IMG/VR virus record: IMGVR_UViG_3300020416_001617
Coordinates: 1 to 23,368 of that record
DNA length: 23,368 nucleotides
Source of the DNA: a virus
Strand: one strand, 5' to 3'
This document shows, piece after piece, positions 1-11,000 of this stretch. The position numbers were made by a program, and so were the translations under genes. The notes beneath the pieces are model-generated. The model was not told the DNA's origin and did not search any database. It saw only the letters and a list, made by a program, of their open reading frames with translations. The first letter of the stretch is position 1. The number at the start of each line of letters is the position of its first letter.

Positions 1-772
1 TCCAAGTAAATTGTTCTTGTTTACCCCACTCAAAAACACCGTTTTTAGAAGAGAATTCATTAACAGTTTTACTAGATTGATAATAATATACGTTGTTATC
101 AACTACAGTATGATGTACACTACTATTTTTAATATGAGTATGTTTTACAGCATCTATTGTAAATCCTGGAGGTGGATTTCCATCTGGACCCCATTCTGGT
201 GTATGAAGTAATCCACCGTTTGCTAATATACCAGTAACTTTATCTAATTGTACTTCTCTAGTATCAGGATCTGGTACATCTTTACCACCCCTGAATATAA
301 ATTCTTGATTAAATGCTCTATCTATTAAGTAATCCTGACCACCTGGTTCTCTTTCTTGGTCTATGATAGAAGGCTTAGGACTATTATCAGAAGTAATAGT
401 AAGTCTATCTGAGTTGGCACTAAATGTTCCTACAGTTGGAGAGTTTGGATGAGTTTGCCATATCCTATTAATATCAAATGAACTAATAACATTAGGAGTA
501 TCCTGAGATGGAATTATTTGTAACCTTAAAGGATCGTATCCTTTACCTCTTTCTAAAACTCTAACATGTATTATCTTACCAGATTCTTCATCAATAATTG
601 GATACAGTAATGCCTCCTGATCGGGAGTGCCACAACCAGTAATAGTTAAACGTGGAGGATCCTCTTGAGAATATGAATCCCCTCCTTCAACTACTCTTAC
701 TGCACGAACTCCAAAAACTTCATCAAATATAGGTTCAATTACAGCACCACTTCCAGGAACAGTTCTTGCCAT
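1..772 (-). CDS. Virion structural protein, partial (3' end beyond left edge)
   Basis: A reading frame absent of stops runs from an ATG at 772-770 to the left edge, giving 257 visible codons without the C-terminus. The protein starts MARTVPGSGAVIEPIFDEVF, a beginning I recognise from conserved virion proteins of T4-like marine phages whose exact role I cannot name. Residues about 22-48 and 67-88 form two degenerate copies of the Gly-rich strand repeat seen in the giant upstream gene (V-R-A-V-R-V-V-E-G-G-D-S-Y and V-R-V-L-E-R-G-K-G-Y-D). Residues about 98-115 (S-F-D-I-N-R-I-W-Q-T-H-P-N-S-P) look like a conserved core. A His-rich stretch lies near residues 210-221. No signal peptide or membrane segment is seen. 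The start lies 6 bp after the stop of the preceding gene, which suggests co-transcription and perhaps translational coupling. No Shine-Dalgarno sequence is visible; the leader is AT-rich. The start is supported by the recognisable N-terminus. Confidence 0.85.
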   Translation of the reverse strand, partial: MARTVPGSGAVIEPIFDEVFGVRAVRVVEGGDSYSQEDPPRLTITGCGTPDQEALLYPIIDEESGKIIHVRVLERGKGYDPLRLQIIPSQDTPNVISSFDINRIWQTHPNSPTVGTFSANSDRLTITSDNSPKPSIIDQEREPGGQDYLIDRAFNQEFIFRGGKDVPDPDTREVQLDKVTGILANGGLLHTPEWGPDGNPPPGFTIDAVKHTHIKNSSVHHTVVDNNVYYYQSSKTVNEFSSKNGVFEWGKQEQFTW

Positions 773-778
773 ATTTTA

Positions 779-2005
779 TTAACCGATTACGTTGATTACG
801 CCATTCATAGCAGCGTGTAATGTACACTGATAATAAAGAATAGCTGGAGCATCCATAGGAACAGTCCAATAAAGAACAGCAGTTCCACTACCAGTTTGAC
901 CAGCAGTATATGGGTTACCACTCAAACCTTGACTACTCTGTATTCTAAATGGGTGTGCAGATGCTTGGACAGTATTATCAAAAGCATATGTCATACCCTT
1001 CATAACAGAAAGAGTTGGGTCTGCAGTTGCACTAGCAAATCCAGGTCCAGCAATAGTATAGTCAGATGAACCATTAGCATTCACTTCCCACCAAGTAATA
1101 GGACTGCGTGTAACAACCCAATTAGTACCATTATAAAATAATGAATCTCCTTGTACTAAACCACCAACATCAGTATCAGTTAAATTGGCAAATGTAGTAG
1201 TAAGAGTTCCAGAAAAATCTACTGTTAAAGTATCACCAACAACTGTTGTTGTTATATTAGTTCCACCAGCAACTGTTAATGTATCAACTTGACTATTAGC
1301 AGTTGTAGATCCAGTATCACCAGCAACAGTAGCAAATAAGTTTACAGAACTAACTCCAGCAGCATCATCACCTGGTTTCCATTTAGCAGCAGTTGAATCC
1401 CATTTAAGAACTTGGTTATTTGTAGGAGCAACAGTAGTTGTATCAACGTCTGCTAATAAATCAACACTAGAATACTCTGTTGCTAACTTTGCTCTTACAT
1501 CACCAACACCACCTGTAGTAATATTAATGTTAACATATGGATTATCATCACCATCTACAGTAAAGAAGAATCCACCATAAGCTGCAGCAGAAGGTGCATT
1601 ACCTAATGCTGGAAATTCATTTTTGTAACCTACTCTCGTAGGGAAATCAAAGTCTCCAGTCGCACCATCAAAAGTAGCAGTAACACCGCCAGCAGAGATA
1701 GTAACATCTCCTGTTCCATTGGGAGCGAGAGCAATATTTCCATTACTTGAGGATATGATAGAATTTCCATTTACATCCAGTCCTGATGTTAAAGTTGTAA
1801 GATCTGATGGTAAAAAATTACTACCATTATAGCGGAGAACTTGACCAACAGCAGGGTTTGTGACACTAAGTTGGAGATTAGTACCATTACCAATTGCGGA
1901 ATATATTTCATTGAAATTGTCGTTAATCTTGTCGCCTCCACCACGGAGGGTATCCCCCGTGTTGTCATTAGCTACCGTACCAAGATTTAGTGATTGCTTA
2001 GCCAT
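779..2005 (-). CDS. Fibre-like virion protein with C-terminal cupredoxin-like domain
   Basis: This complete 408-residue frame lies between the giant gene and the next virion gene. Residues 6-35 (S-L-N-L-G-T-V-A-N-D...D-K-I-N-D-N-F-N-E-I-Y) match an N-terminal module common in marine phage tail or fibre proteins. Three copies of a fibre motif, G-Q-V-L-x-[YW]-[ND]-x-[ST]-x-x-[WF], sit near residues 53-66, 197-211 and 285-297. Residues about 125-170 and 220-267 are beta-rich modules of a type also frequent in such proteins. Residues about 300-408 resemble a cupredoxin: a T-Y-x-F-D strand, His351 in S-A-H-P-F, a W-T-V-P strand, then Y-Y-Q-C394-T-L-H397-A-A-M400-N-G. The C-x2-H-x2-M spacing equals that of amicyanin. 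Copper binding is inferred, not shown. No signal peptide is present, which fits a virion part assembled in the cytoplasm. No Shine-Dalgarno is evident; the ATG is chosen because the conserved N-terminal module begins there. Confidence 0.9.
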   Translation of the reverse strand: MAKQSLNLGTVANDNTGDTLRGGGDKINDNFNEIYSAIGNGTNLQLSVTNPAVGQVLRYNGSNFLPSDLTTLTSGLDVNGNSIISSSNGNIALAPNGTGDVTISAGGVTATFDGATGDFDFPTRVGYKNEFPALGNAPSAAAYGGFFFTVDGDDNPYVNINITTGGVGDVRAKLATEYSSVDLLADVDTTTVAPTNNQVLKWDSTAAKWKPGDDAAGVSSVNLFATVAGDTGSTTANSQVDTLTVAGGTNITTTVVGDTLTVDFSGTLTTTFANLTDTDVGGLVQGDSLFYNGTNWVVTRSPITWWEVNANGSSDYTIAGPGFASATADPTLSVMKGMTYAFDNTVQASAHPFRIQSSQGLSGNPYTAGQTGSGTAVLYWTVPMDAPAILYYQCTLHAAMNGVINVIG

Positions 2006-2029
2006 TTATCGCTACAATTTTTTAGTTAT
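2006..2029 (-). other. Short AT-rich intergenic leader
   Basis: These 24 bp separate the stop of the giant gene from the ATG of the 408-residue protein. On the coding strand it is mostly A and T, with no purine-rich Shine-Dalgarno and no inverted repeat that could act as a terminator. The two genes are therefore probably read on one transcript, unless the candidate late promoter just upstream is used. Confidence 0.6.
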
Positions 2030-2034
2030 TTATG
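2027..2034 (-). promoter_or_regulatory. Candidate T4-type late promoter -10 element
   Basis: On the minus strand the octamer CATAAATA overlaps the stop codon of the giant gene and matches the T4 late promoter consensus TATAAATA at 7 of 8 positions. It ends 21 nt before the ATG at 2005, which would leave a leader of roughly 15 nt. Such an element would allow the two downstream virion genes to be transcribed separately from the very long upstream gene. In AT-rich DNA this match may be chance, so confidence is low. Confidence 0.3.
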
Positions 2035-5000
2035 TTAATACTTCAGGGTCTACTAACTCTTCACCATATAGTGAAAGGTCAGGAGCAGTCCAATCGTCTG
2101 GTACAGTAGTTTCAACTGCAATATCTGGGTTCTGATATCCAGTACCTTGGTTATTAATAACAACTCCACCGACACCAACTAGTGCGTTAATATCTCCTTC
2201 AAAACCAGATATAGAATCAACCCTAACATTTGGTCTACTTGTGTATCCAGATCCCCCTGAAGTAACCTGTACACTATCAATAAATCCTGAAGTTAGATTT
2301 GCCTGTGCTTGTGCGTTCTGTCCAAATACAGAACCAAGATAGTCGAATGTAATTAGAGAGTTTGAAGACTCAATAACAGCAACCTCTCTATCTGATGTCT
2401 CACCTTGGATGTCAATAAAGTCACCAGGTTCGATAGGTGGAATAACTTCAGCAGCATCAACGTCTGCCTCAGAACCAACGTAGGAGAATCCAACAAATGT
2501 GGAACCTACACGAGGAATCTCAGAGAAGATGATACGTGAACCAACCAATTCAAAACCAACGCCTGGTTCCTGAATAACACCGTTAAGAGAAACGATGATA
2601 TTATTTTCAGGTCTAATGGTTGTAGACTGAACACCATCCGTAAGCGTTAGTGAGTAGAATACATCATTACGCTTGAGGTTGAATGACTGACGTAAGGAGT
2701 CGAACTCGAATGAAATATCATCCAACTGTCTCAACTTACCTACGTAGAATCCTGTGAATGATGCACCCAAATCTGGTGGTTCTGTGAACTGAATAGAATC
2801 AGAGAATGCTGTATAAGCAGCAGACGCACCAGGTGGTTGAAGAATACCATTAACAAATACAAGAAGATGTCCAGCTGGATCTGGTAGATACTGAGTACCA
2901 TTACCAGTAGAGAGTTTAAATGTAGTTTGAACTCCATCAAATCCCTTGAATGCTCTCTTAACACGTGCGAGAAGTGAAACTTTATTCACCACGATTGCCT
3001 TATAATTATCAGCACTGATAATGGCATCCTTAGTAACAAATGTTCCTTTAATATCACTTAGATAAACTCTCTTAAGAGTACCACTATCACGTATATCCTG
3101 AATTAAAGCTGAACCAGCACCAGGTGTGACAACCCTTGTAGTTACAGATGCGTAACCAACTGGGAAGTTATTTCCTACTCCATAATCACCTACGAGATCA
3201 CCATTTGTAAGAGGTGTTCCTTGGAAATCAGCAACATATAAGAAGTTGTTATCTAAATCAACTTCAGAAATTATTGCGTAATTATCAAAGTCCTGTATAC
3301 CACCAACAACCTTATAAAGTCTCTGACCAACGGTAAATTCATTCAATCCACTAATGATTGAAATACCCAAGCGTGTATATCCAGCAGATGCGATTCTGTC
3401 ACCAACTGATATATCAAAACCATCAAACTTACTAACTTCAATATATTGTCTAGAAACTTCAGGATAAACAACAGAAGTTGTTTCAAATGAACCTAATAGA
3501 GTTTCAGTATCAACTGTCAAAGTACCACCTGTATTATCAAGTACAGCAGCTTCTGTACGTATGAATTCGGTTGGGGTAGCAGTTGCACCACTAGTGTATG
3601 CCTTGAATGGAACCGATGCCTCAAATGTACCCTTAAGGTCTATAATTTGAATACGATCTGTAATTACACTAATCTGTCCTGTTGGTGGTAATTGTGCTCT
3701 ATCAGATTCAACTATATCAAGAGCTGCAAATGTACCAGCATTCATTATCACATCTACGTATCTGTAGTTCTCATCTTCCCATAATCCATGAACAGTTCCA
3801 TTTACAGCATTGTCAGATACCTTTCTAATAGTCTCACCTATCCAGAATGGTCCATCTGTTATCACAGCATCAAATCGTAATCTCTGATAGATGTTAACAA
3901 TCTCACCTTCATTAACAGTCATATTTTCTAATTCCGCATATGCACCACTTGCGAATCCATATAAGTAATCGGAATCATTCAATCCACCACCTAAACCAAT
4001 TGGTAATTCTCTAGTTCCATATGTGTAAGTAGGTATTCTAATACCATTGTTAACAGTGATATTAGTATAGAATGTATCTAAACCTAATTGTCCTTTTAGA
4101 ATATCTAAATTACTTCTAATACATCTAGTTACTGCTCTATCAGAATAATATCCTGACGCTGCAGCATCAAAGTACTTAACGTAACTTGCAGCAGTTGAAG
4201 GAGATGTAAGTGTGTTACTTATTGCTTGACTTGCATAAGTTTCTAAAGCATCTAAAGCATAAGTCTTAACATTATACTCAGTATCTGCGTAGAATATTTC
4301 ACCAAGTTGAGAAGTATATGGGTCAATAGTACCAACAGATAATTTAGCACCCCACATAAACATACCACTTGCACCATCACCCGTGTATGATAGAGAATTA
4401 GTAGTATCATACATTAAGAATTGAGCACGTAATTCACTAAATCCAAAGGATATGGTTGTTGTAATATATGCTCTATACCATCCATTACCATAAGGTACTG
4501 AACCATATGCATCACCACTTATACCACCTTGAGGTTGGAATAATGTTCCAGCAGTTCCTGTAGCAAGATCTAAGTCAAAGAATACATCTTGCTGACCAAC
4601 TGTACCAGCATCCATAACAAGACCGAATCTAACTTTATTAAATTCATCTCCTTTAAAGAATACTGAGAATGTGTATTGTTGATTATCATCATCAGTAGCT
4701 GCTCCACCTTCGTCAAATGTATTGTTTGTATCATCAAACTTAATAGATCCATCATCCCATGTATCAAAGGATGTTAAACTATAATTTCTGCTAGTAAAGT
4801 GGAAACCATTACTTGTGAAAGCAATTAGTTTTTCTGCAGTTTGTGTACCATCTGGTGCTTGTGCGAAATCATCACTAATAACAATGAAACCAGGAAGCCA
4901 ATCAGTTCTAATTGATTCTGGATTTGTGAATAAGTTAGGTGCAGATACCTGACCTTGAATATTAGATTGAATATTCTTAGCAAAAGCGATAGTTCTAACA

Positions 5001-8000
5001 TTTGCTGGTTTGTTAAACCAAGTATATGGATAACCAACTCCACCTATCTTAACATTTGCTACAACACCAGAACGTGTTCCTTCAAGTCTGTCATTTCCTT
5101 CCCAAGGAGCACCATACCATTTTCCAACAACTAAGAAACTACCTTCACTCTTATATTCAAGAACTACAGCAGAACCACCACCAGCTCTTTGACTGAATAT
5201 CATCTCACCAACTTCAAAAGCACCAGTAACATTTTCAATTTCAATATTATGTGCTACTGCTGTATCAGTAATATCAGTTGTAATTAAATCATGTACTAGG
5301 TTAGTAACAATAGTATTGAGCCAATCATCATACTGCCAAACAGAAGCACCGAACTGCTGTGTTACAAGAGTTGTAATCTCTTCTTTATAGTAACTCTGGT
5401 TGTAGAGTAAGTTCTTAGCAGCACCTCTCATTGCCAACTTACCAGGAGCAAGTATATTAAGAGCAATATCAACCAATTCCTTGAACCTAGTAACAACTGG
5501 ACTCATGTCAGTTGGTGTTAATGCATCTCTATATGCTTCTATAGTAGTATAGTTAAAGTTATAATTTGGAGGAGTTTCATTAGAATCTTTAGTGTACAAT
5601 CTATTAAGAATTGCATGCTCACCTAACCACTTCATCTGCTCAATAGCATATGTTGTTGCTAATAACTCATCTTCGATATAGTTAATTTGCATTGCAGTGG
5701 ATAGATAATTTTCCATTGCAGCAATAGTGCTATTATTTCCACCTGTTTGTAAGTCAGAAATAATACCCAACATAATAAGAGCTAGGTCACGTTGACATGT
5801 TTGAACGCCACCTGGTTCTGGATATAGGAAAGCATTGTAAACAGGACCACCTTCTACCAATTGGAATTGGAATTCATTGGTTACTAATGTTGTTATTTCA
5901 TCGGCAATTGACTTTCTATTGAAGTATAATCTATCAGCAGATATTGCAAAGTCACTATTTGTAGGAGCAATAATATCATTAGCAGTTGCAACTAAATTGT
6001 CTATTGCTTCCTTAACATTAGCACAATCACCAGGAGATACTATTCCATTAGCAGCAGCAGATACAAATGTATGTGCTTGAACATTTGTTGTACTACCAAC
6101 ATTAAATGTAATTGTTGTTGCATCAGCAGCAATGATTTCTAAGTTACTATTAGACGCAGGGTCAGTAGATCTTGGATATGAAGCCTGAGATGTAGAAACT
6201 GCGGTTACATTAACTGTAATTGTTGTACCAGTTACACCAGAAATTGCTAAGACACCATTATTAAGACCCGATGTATTAACAGATGCAGGGTCAGTAGGAC
6301 GTGGATATGTATGGTTAGAAGAATGATTATCGGCATCACAAGTAAATGTCAATCCATTATCAGCAATACTAATTGTATTACTTGTAGTCAAACTATGTGA
6401 CCCAATTTCTAATGTTAAATTACCATTTGAAGGATCGTATGTTGTTCCTGTTGCTGCAGTAAATGGTCCACCAGAATCTGCAGTAATAGCATTCGTAACA
6501 CCACTTACAAATGTATGAGTTCCTGTACCACCAGCACAACTGAATACTAGAGAACCATCTACGACATTAACATAGTCTCCAACTTCAAGACTATGAGTTC
6601 CAATAGTTGCAACAAGAATACCAGTTGCAGGATCATAAGTTGCTCCTGTTGCTGTAAATTGAGTTGCTGTTGATTGTGTAATACCCCAATCACCAACTAT
6701 AATTTTATCAGTATTATCATAAGTTAAATTACCAGTTATCGCTTGCTTCATGTAATGTGCAAGACGTAAATGTGCATATGCAGATTGGAATAACTGTAAG
6801 CGAATGTGTAAGATTACATCATTAGCACCAAGATATCTTCTAGCAACGTTAACTGTATTAAAGTTACCACCTTGTCTAAGGTCTTTAATAAATTCGGTAA
6901 GAATTAATGCTAAGTCAGTCTTACATTGTAGAGTACCATTACCACTACCATCAGCATTTCTAGGCATATCCAGAACAAGATCTGGATATAAAGTCAACAT
7001 ATCATGAGATGCTTTATCTACAATAGGACCAGCATTTGCTTCAACTAAATCAGCAGCATCTTGGAATCTATACTTACCATCACCACCAATTTGATTTGCA
7101 TAGATGATATCATCAGTAGAATTATGTAATGAAACTGGGAATGATTCTTCTAAGAATGCGTATACACGACCACCAAGGAATTCATTATCTGGATCTGAGG
7201 ATAGTCTCGATACAGAACCAAGATGATCTATAGGTGATGGATTATTAGCACCTTCTAAAGTATCAGTAACTATATCAATTAAATTTTCTACAGTTGCTTG
7301 AACATCTACACAATCACCTACACTATAATCCATAACAGTAACACAATTATTTTCTGCAGAAACAAATGAATGCTTAGTTAAGAGTTTCTTAACTGCACCA
7401 GGGTCAGCACTTGAGAATGTGTGTGTGGAATCTGGACTGTATATAACGTTATTACTACTTGCATTACCTGTAAATGTATGTGCATAATCACCACCAGTTA
7501 TAACTGCGGCTCTCTTAATACAATTAGTTGCATAAGACTTACCAGCTACAAATGTATGTGTAGTAACGTTAGTAGAAGGTGTTATATCTAAAACTTGTAC
7601 TTGGAAGGTATATGATGTCAATCCTGTAGATAGAACCTTCAACCACTTACCACTTGCAGGGTCAGTTGCTCTTGGGTATCTGTGCTCAGTAGCATTACCA
7701 TCCTTAGTACATGTAAATGTTAATGAATTATCATCAAACTTAATATACTCACCTGCATCCATATTATGAACAATATTAGTTGTAACAGTCATTATTCCTG
7801 TCCAACCACTATATGTTATTCCAGTTGGTGTGAACTTATCATATACTGTATAGAAAGCATGTTCTGTGGTATTACTAATAGCACCATTAGATATGTTAAC
7901 AGTGATAGAAGTTGAAGTTTTAGCAGTAATAGGATGAGATTTATTATAACCCCAATCACTTGTACGAGGATAGTAGTGAATAGTATTACCACCATCTTGA

Positions 8001-11000
8001 GCACAAATGAATCCAAATGATTGTTTAGCAATCTTAATACCATCACCAACCTCAAGTTCATGAGCACCAATATCAATAGTCAACATTCCAGTATTAGGAT
8101 CATATGCTGTAGTAGAACCAGCTGCCAATGAAGGATTGTAACCCTTAATAGGAGACTTACCAACATTAACTTTAATCATACCATTCTGTGCTCTAACACC
8201 ATTTGTTGCAGCTGCAGTAAAGGCATGAGTAGAAGTATCTGAAGATATTCCTACATTAACTTCAAATGTATCATTAGTCTTATTTGAGATAGCTAACCAT
8301 CTTCCACTTACAGGATCACTTGGTCTTGGATACTTATGTTCTGTTGTATATCCATCTAGATTACATTTAAATGTTAATGACTCATCAACAAGTTGAATGT
8401 AATCTCCATTGCTAAGTCCATGATTAGTCAATGTAATTACCATCAATCCAGTTGCAGGAGTGAATACTGCATTAGAAGCAGTGCCTGAATTGTAATATAC
8501 GTCAGTTACAGGAATTGATTTTTCAGAACCATAAGGATCTGTTGCACGTGGATATGTCTTAGTGGCAGTATTGCCATCCATATCACAAGTAAATTGTAAA
8601 GTATTGTTCTGTATAACAATATTAGAACCTTTACGTATTCCATGTTGACCAATTGTTAAGGTCATATCACCTGTTGATGCATCGTAAGTAGCAGCAGATG
8701 GTGTAAATGTCTGGTTAGTTCCAGCTATTCCTACATTAACTGTTATTGAAGTAGCATCTGTAGAAAGAACTGGTAATTCTTTACCAGCAGCACGAACATC
8801 ATGTCCAGGTCTAGGATAAGATTTAATGGACTGATTATTGTCCATTGTACATGTAAATTTAAGAGACTCATCTTCAATAATTACAAAGTCATCAGTTGTA
8901 ATATCATGAGCAAGAAGATTTATTTGTAATGAACCTGTTGATGGTGTGTATGTTGCAGTAGTAGGATTATATGGTTTGTAATTTTTATTGAATGAAGTAG
9001 GACCAACATTAACAGTAAATGAGTTTGTATCAAACTTAGTAATTGGTAATACTTGCTTAGATGAAGGATCTGTAGTACGTGGATACTTATGATTTGAACC
9101 CCTATCATCATATTCACATGTCATGGTTAATCCATGATCATCAATAGCAATTGCTCTACCTTTCTTCTTAAAGCATCCACCCTTAGCACCTGTAAGAGTA
9201 TGTGTATAAGCACCACCAGTTCTAATTACAGCACGTGTTAATCCATTTGTTACAGCAGATTGGAATTGGTGAGTAGTAGTATTAGAAGAAGTACCGACAT
9301 TAACAACAAAGGTATCTTTAGTAACACTAGATACTTGCAAATATGTACCGCTAGCTGGGTCAGAAGAACGTGGATATGTATGATCAGTCTGATAGTTATC
9401 TTGTAAACAACGGAATGTTATTGAACCATCGTCAAATTTAACCATATCTCCATTGTCAAATCCATGATTAGGAACAGTCACGGTCATTGAACCAGTTCCA
9501 GGAGTAAATGCAGCAGCAGTTACTGTGAATTTCTCTCCACCAGCTACAAATTCGTGTGTATAGTCACCACCAATAGTAAATGCTTTATCTACTGTTAGTC
9601 CACCCTTCCAAACGTGAGTGTATTGTCCACCACACTTGATAGCATCTGCACTAGCAGACTGGAATACATGAGTTGAAGTATTTGAAGATATACCAACATC
9701 AACTGTAATTACACCAGTTGGTCTCTGCATGCTGTTTGCAACAAAGGATACAAAGGTGTGTGTTGATGTATCACTAGACTTACCAATAAAGACATCAAAT
9801 GTATTTGTCTGAACATTATCTAATGGTAACCACTCAAAGTAAGATGGGTCTGTACGTCTTGGATATGAATGGTTTGTAGCATTACCGTCTTTAGCACAAG
9901 TGAATGTTACTGCATTCTCATCTAATCTAACCTTATCATTTGCTTTAACCAATCCATTAGCAACTGCTGATACCCATACGTGAGTTGTATTATTAGAAAT
10001 AGGTTGGTCACCAAATGCATTACCAACAGTCATGGTGAAATCATTAGCACTTGTGCGAAGAATTGGGAAGAATCTTCCACTAGCAAAATCACTAGATCTT
10101 GGATATGAATGGTTGGTAGAATTACCATCTTCAGCACAAGTAAAGACTAAAGAGTTATCAGCAATCTTAACCATGTCACCAGTTACAAATCCATGATTAG
10201 CAGATACTACGAATAGTTCACCTGTTGCTGGATTAAATGTTGTACCACTTTCTGCAGTCTTTGTAGTTGGAGCAGTTAATCCATGACCATCCATAGTTAT
10301 GGTCATGATACCTGTGGCTGGATTATAATCTGCATCAGTTGGAGTATGAGATGTAGTCTTAACTTCCTGAACATAAGTTGCAGTATTGTATGCATAGTCA
10401 GCACCACCAGGAGCATTAGAACCAGATGCACGAGGATATGTCTTATCTGTTGTCTGACCATCAAGATCGCAACGGAATGTTAATGAATCTTGCTCGATGT
10501 ATACAGAATCACCAGCTCTTGTAATACCATTTTGAACACAACTTACGAAGTTATGAGTGTAATCACCACCAGTAATTACAGCACCTGATAAAGATGAATG
10601 ATAGTTATGAGTACCAGCATGACTAATTGCGGTATCTGGTGATTCATTAACGTTTACCGTAATAGTTGTTGCATCCTTAGCAATAATATTCAATGCAGTA
10701 TTGTATGCATAGTCTTGATTATCACTTGTATTAGCACCATATGATCTTGGATATGACTTCTGAGTAGAGAATCCATCTCCACCATAATCACAAACAAATG
10801 TAATTGAATTATCTTTTAATCTTATACTAGTTCCAACTGAAAGACTATGTGTACCAATGGTAAGTACTAAGTTTCCAGATACAGGATCGTAAGTAGCATT
10901 AGAAACATCAAAGTCTAACTGTGGTGAAGTTCCTACGTTAACATCAAATGTATTATCAGTAACGTTAGAAATTAGCATCCACTCCCCAGACTTAGGGTCA

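Noticed and set aside
1860-2135. Plus-strand open frame of 91 codons across the gene junction
   Set aside because: It is antisense to two well-supported genes, spans their boundary, and its product has no recognisable domain. It is best explained as a shadow of the minus-strand coding.
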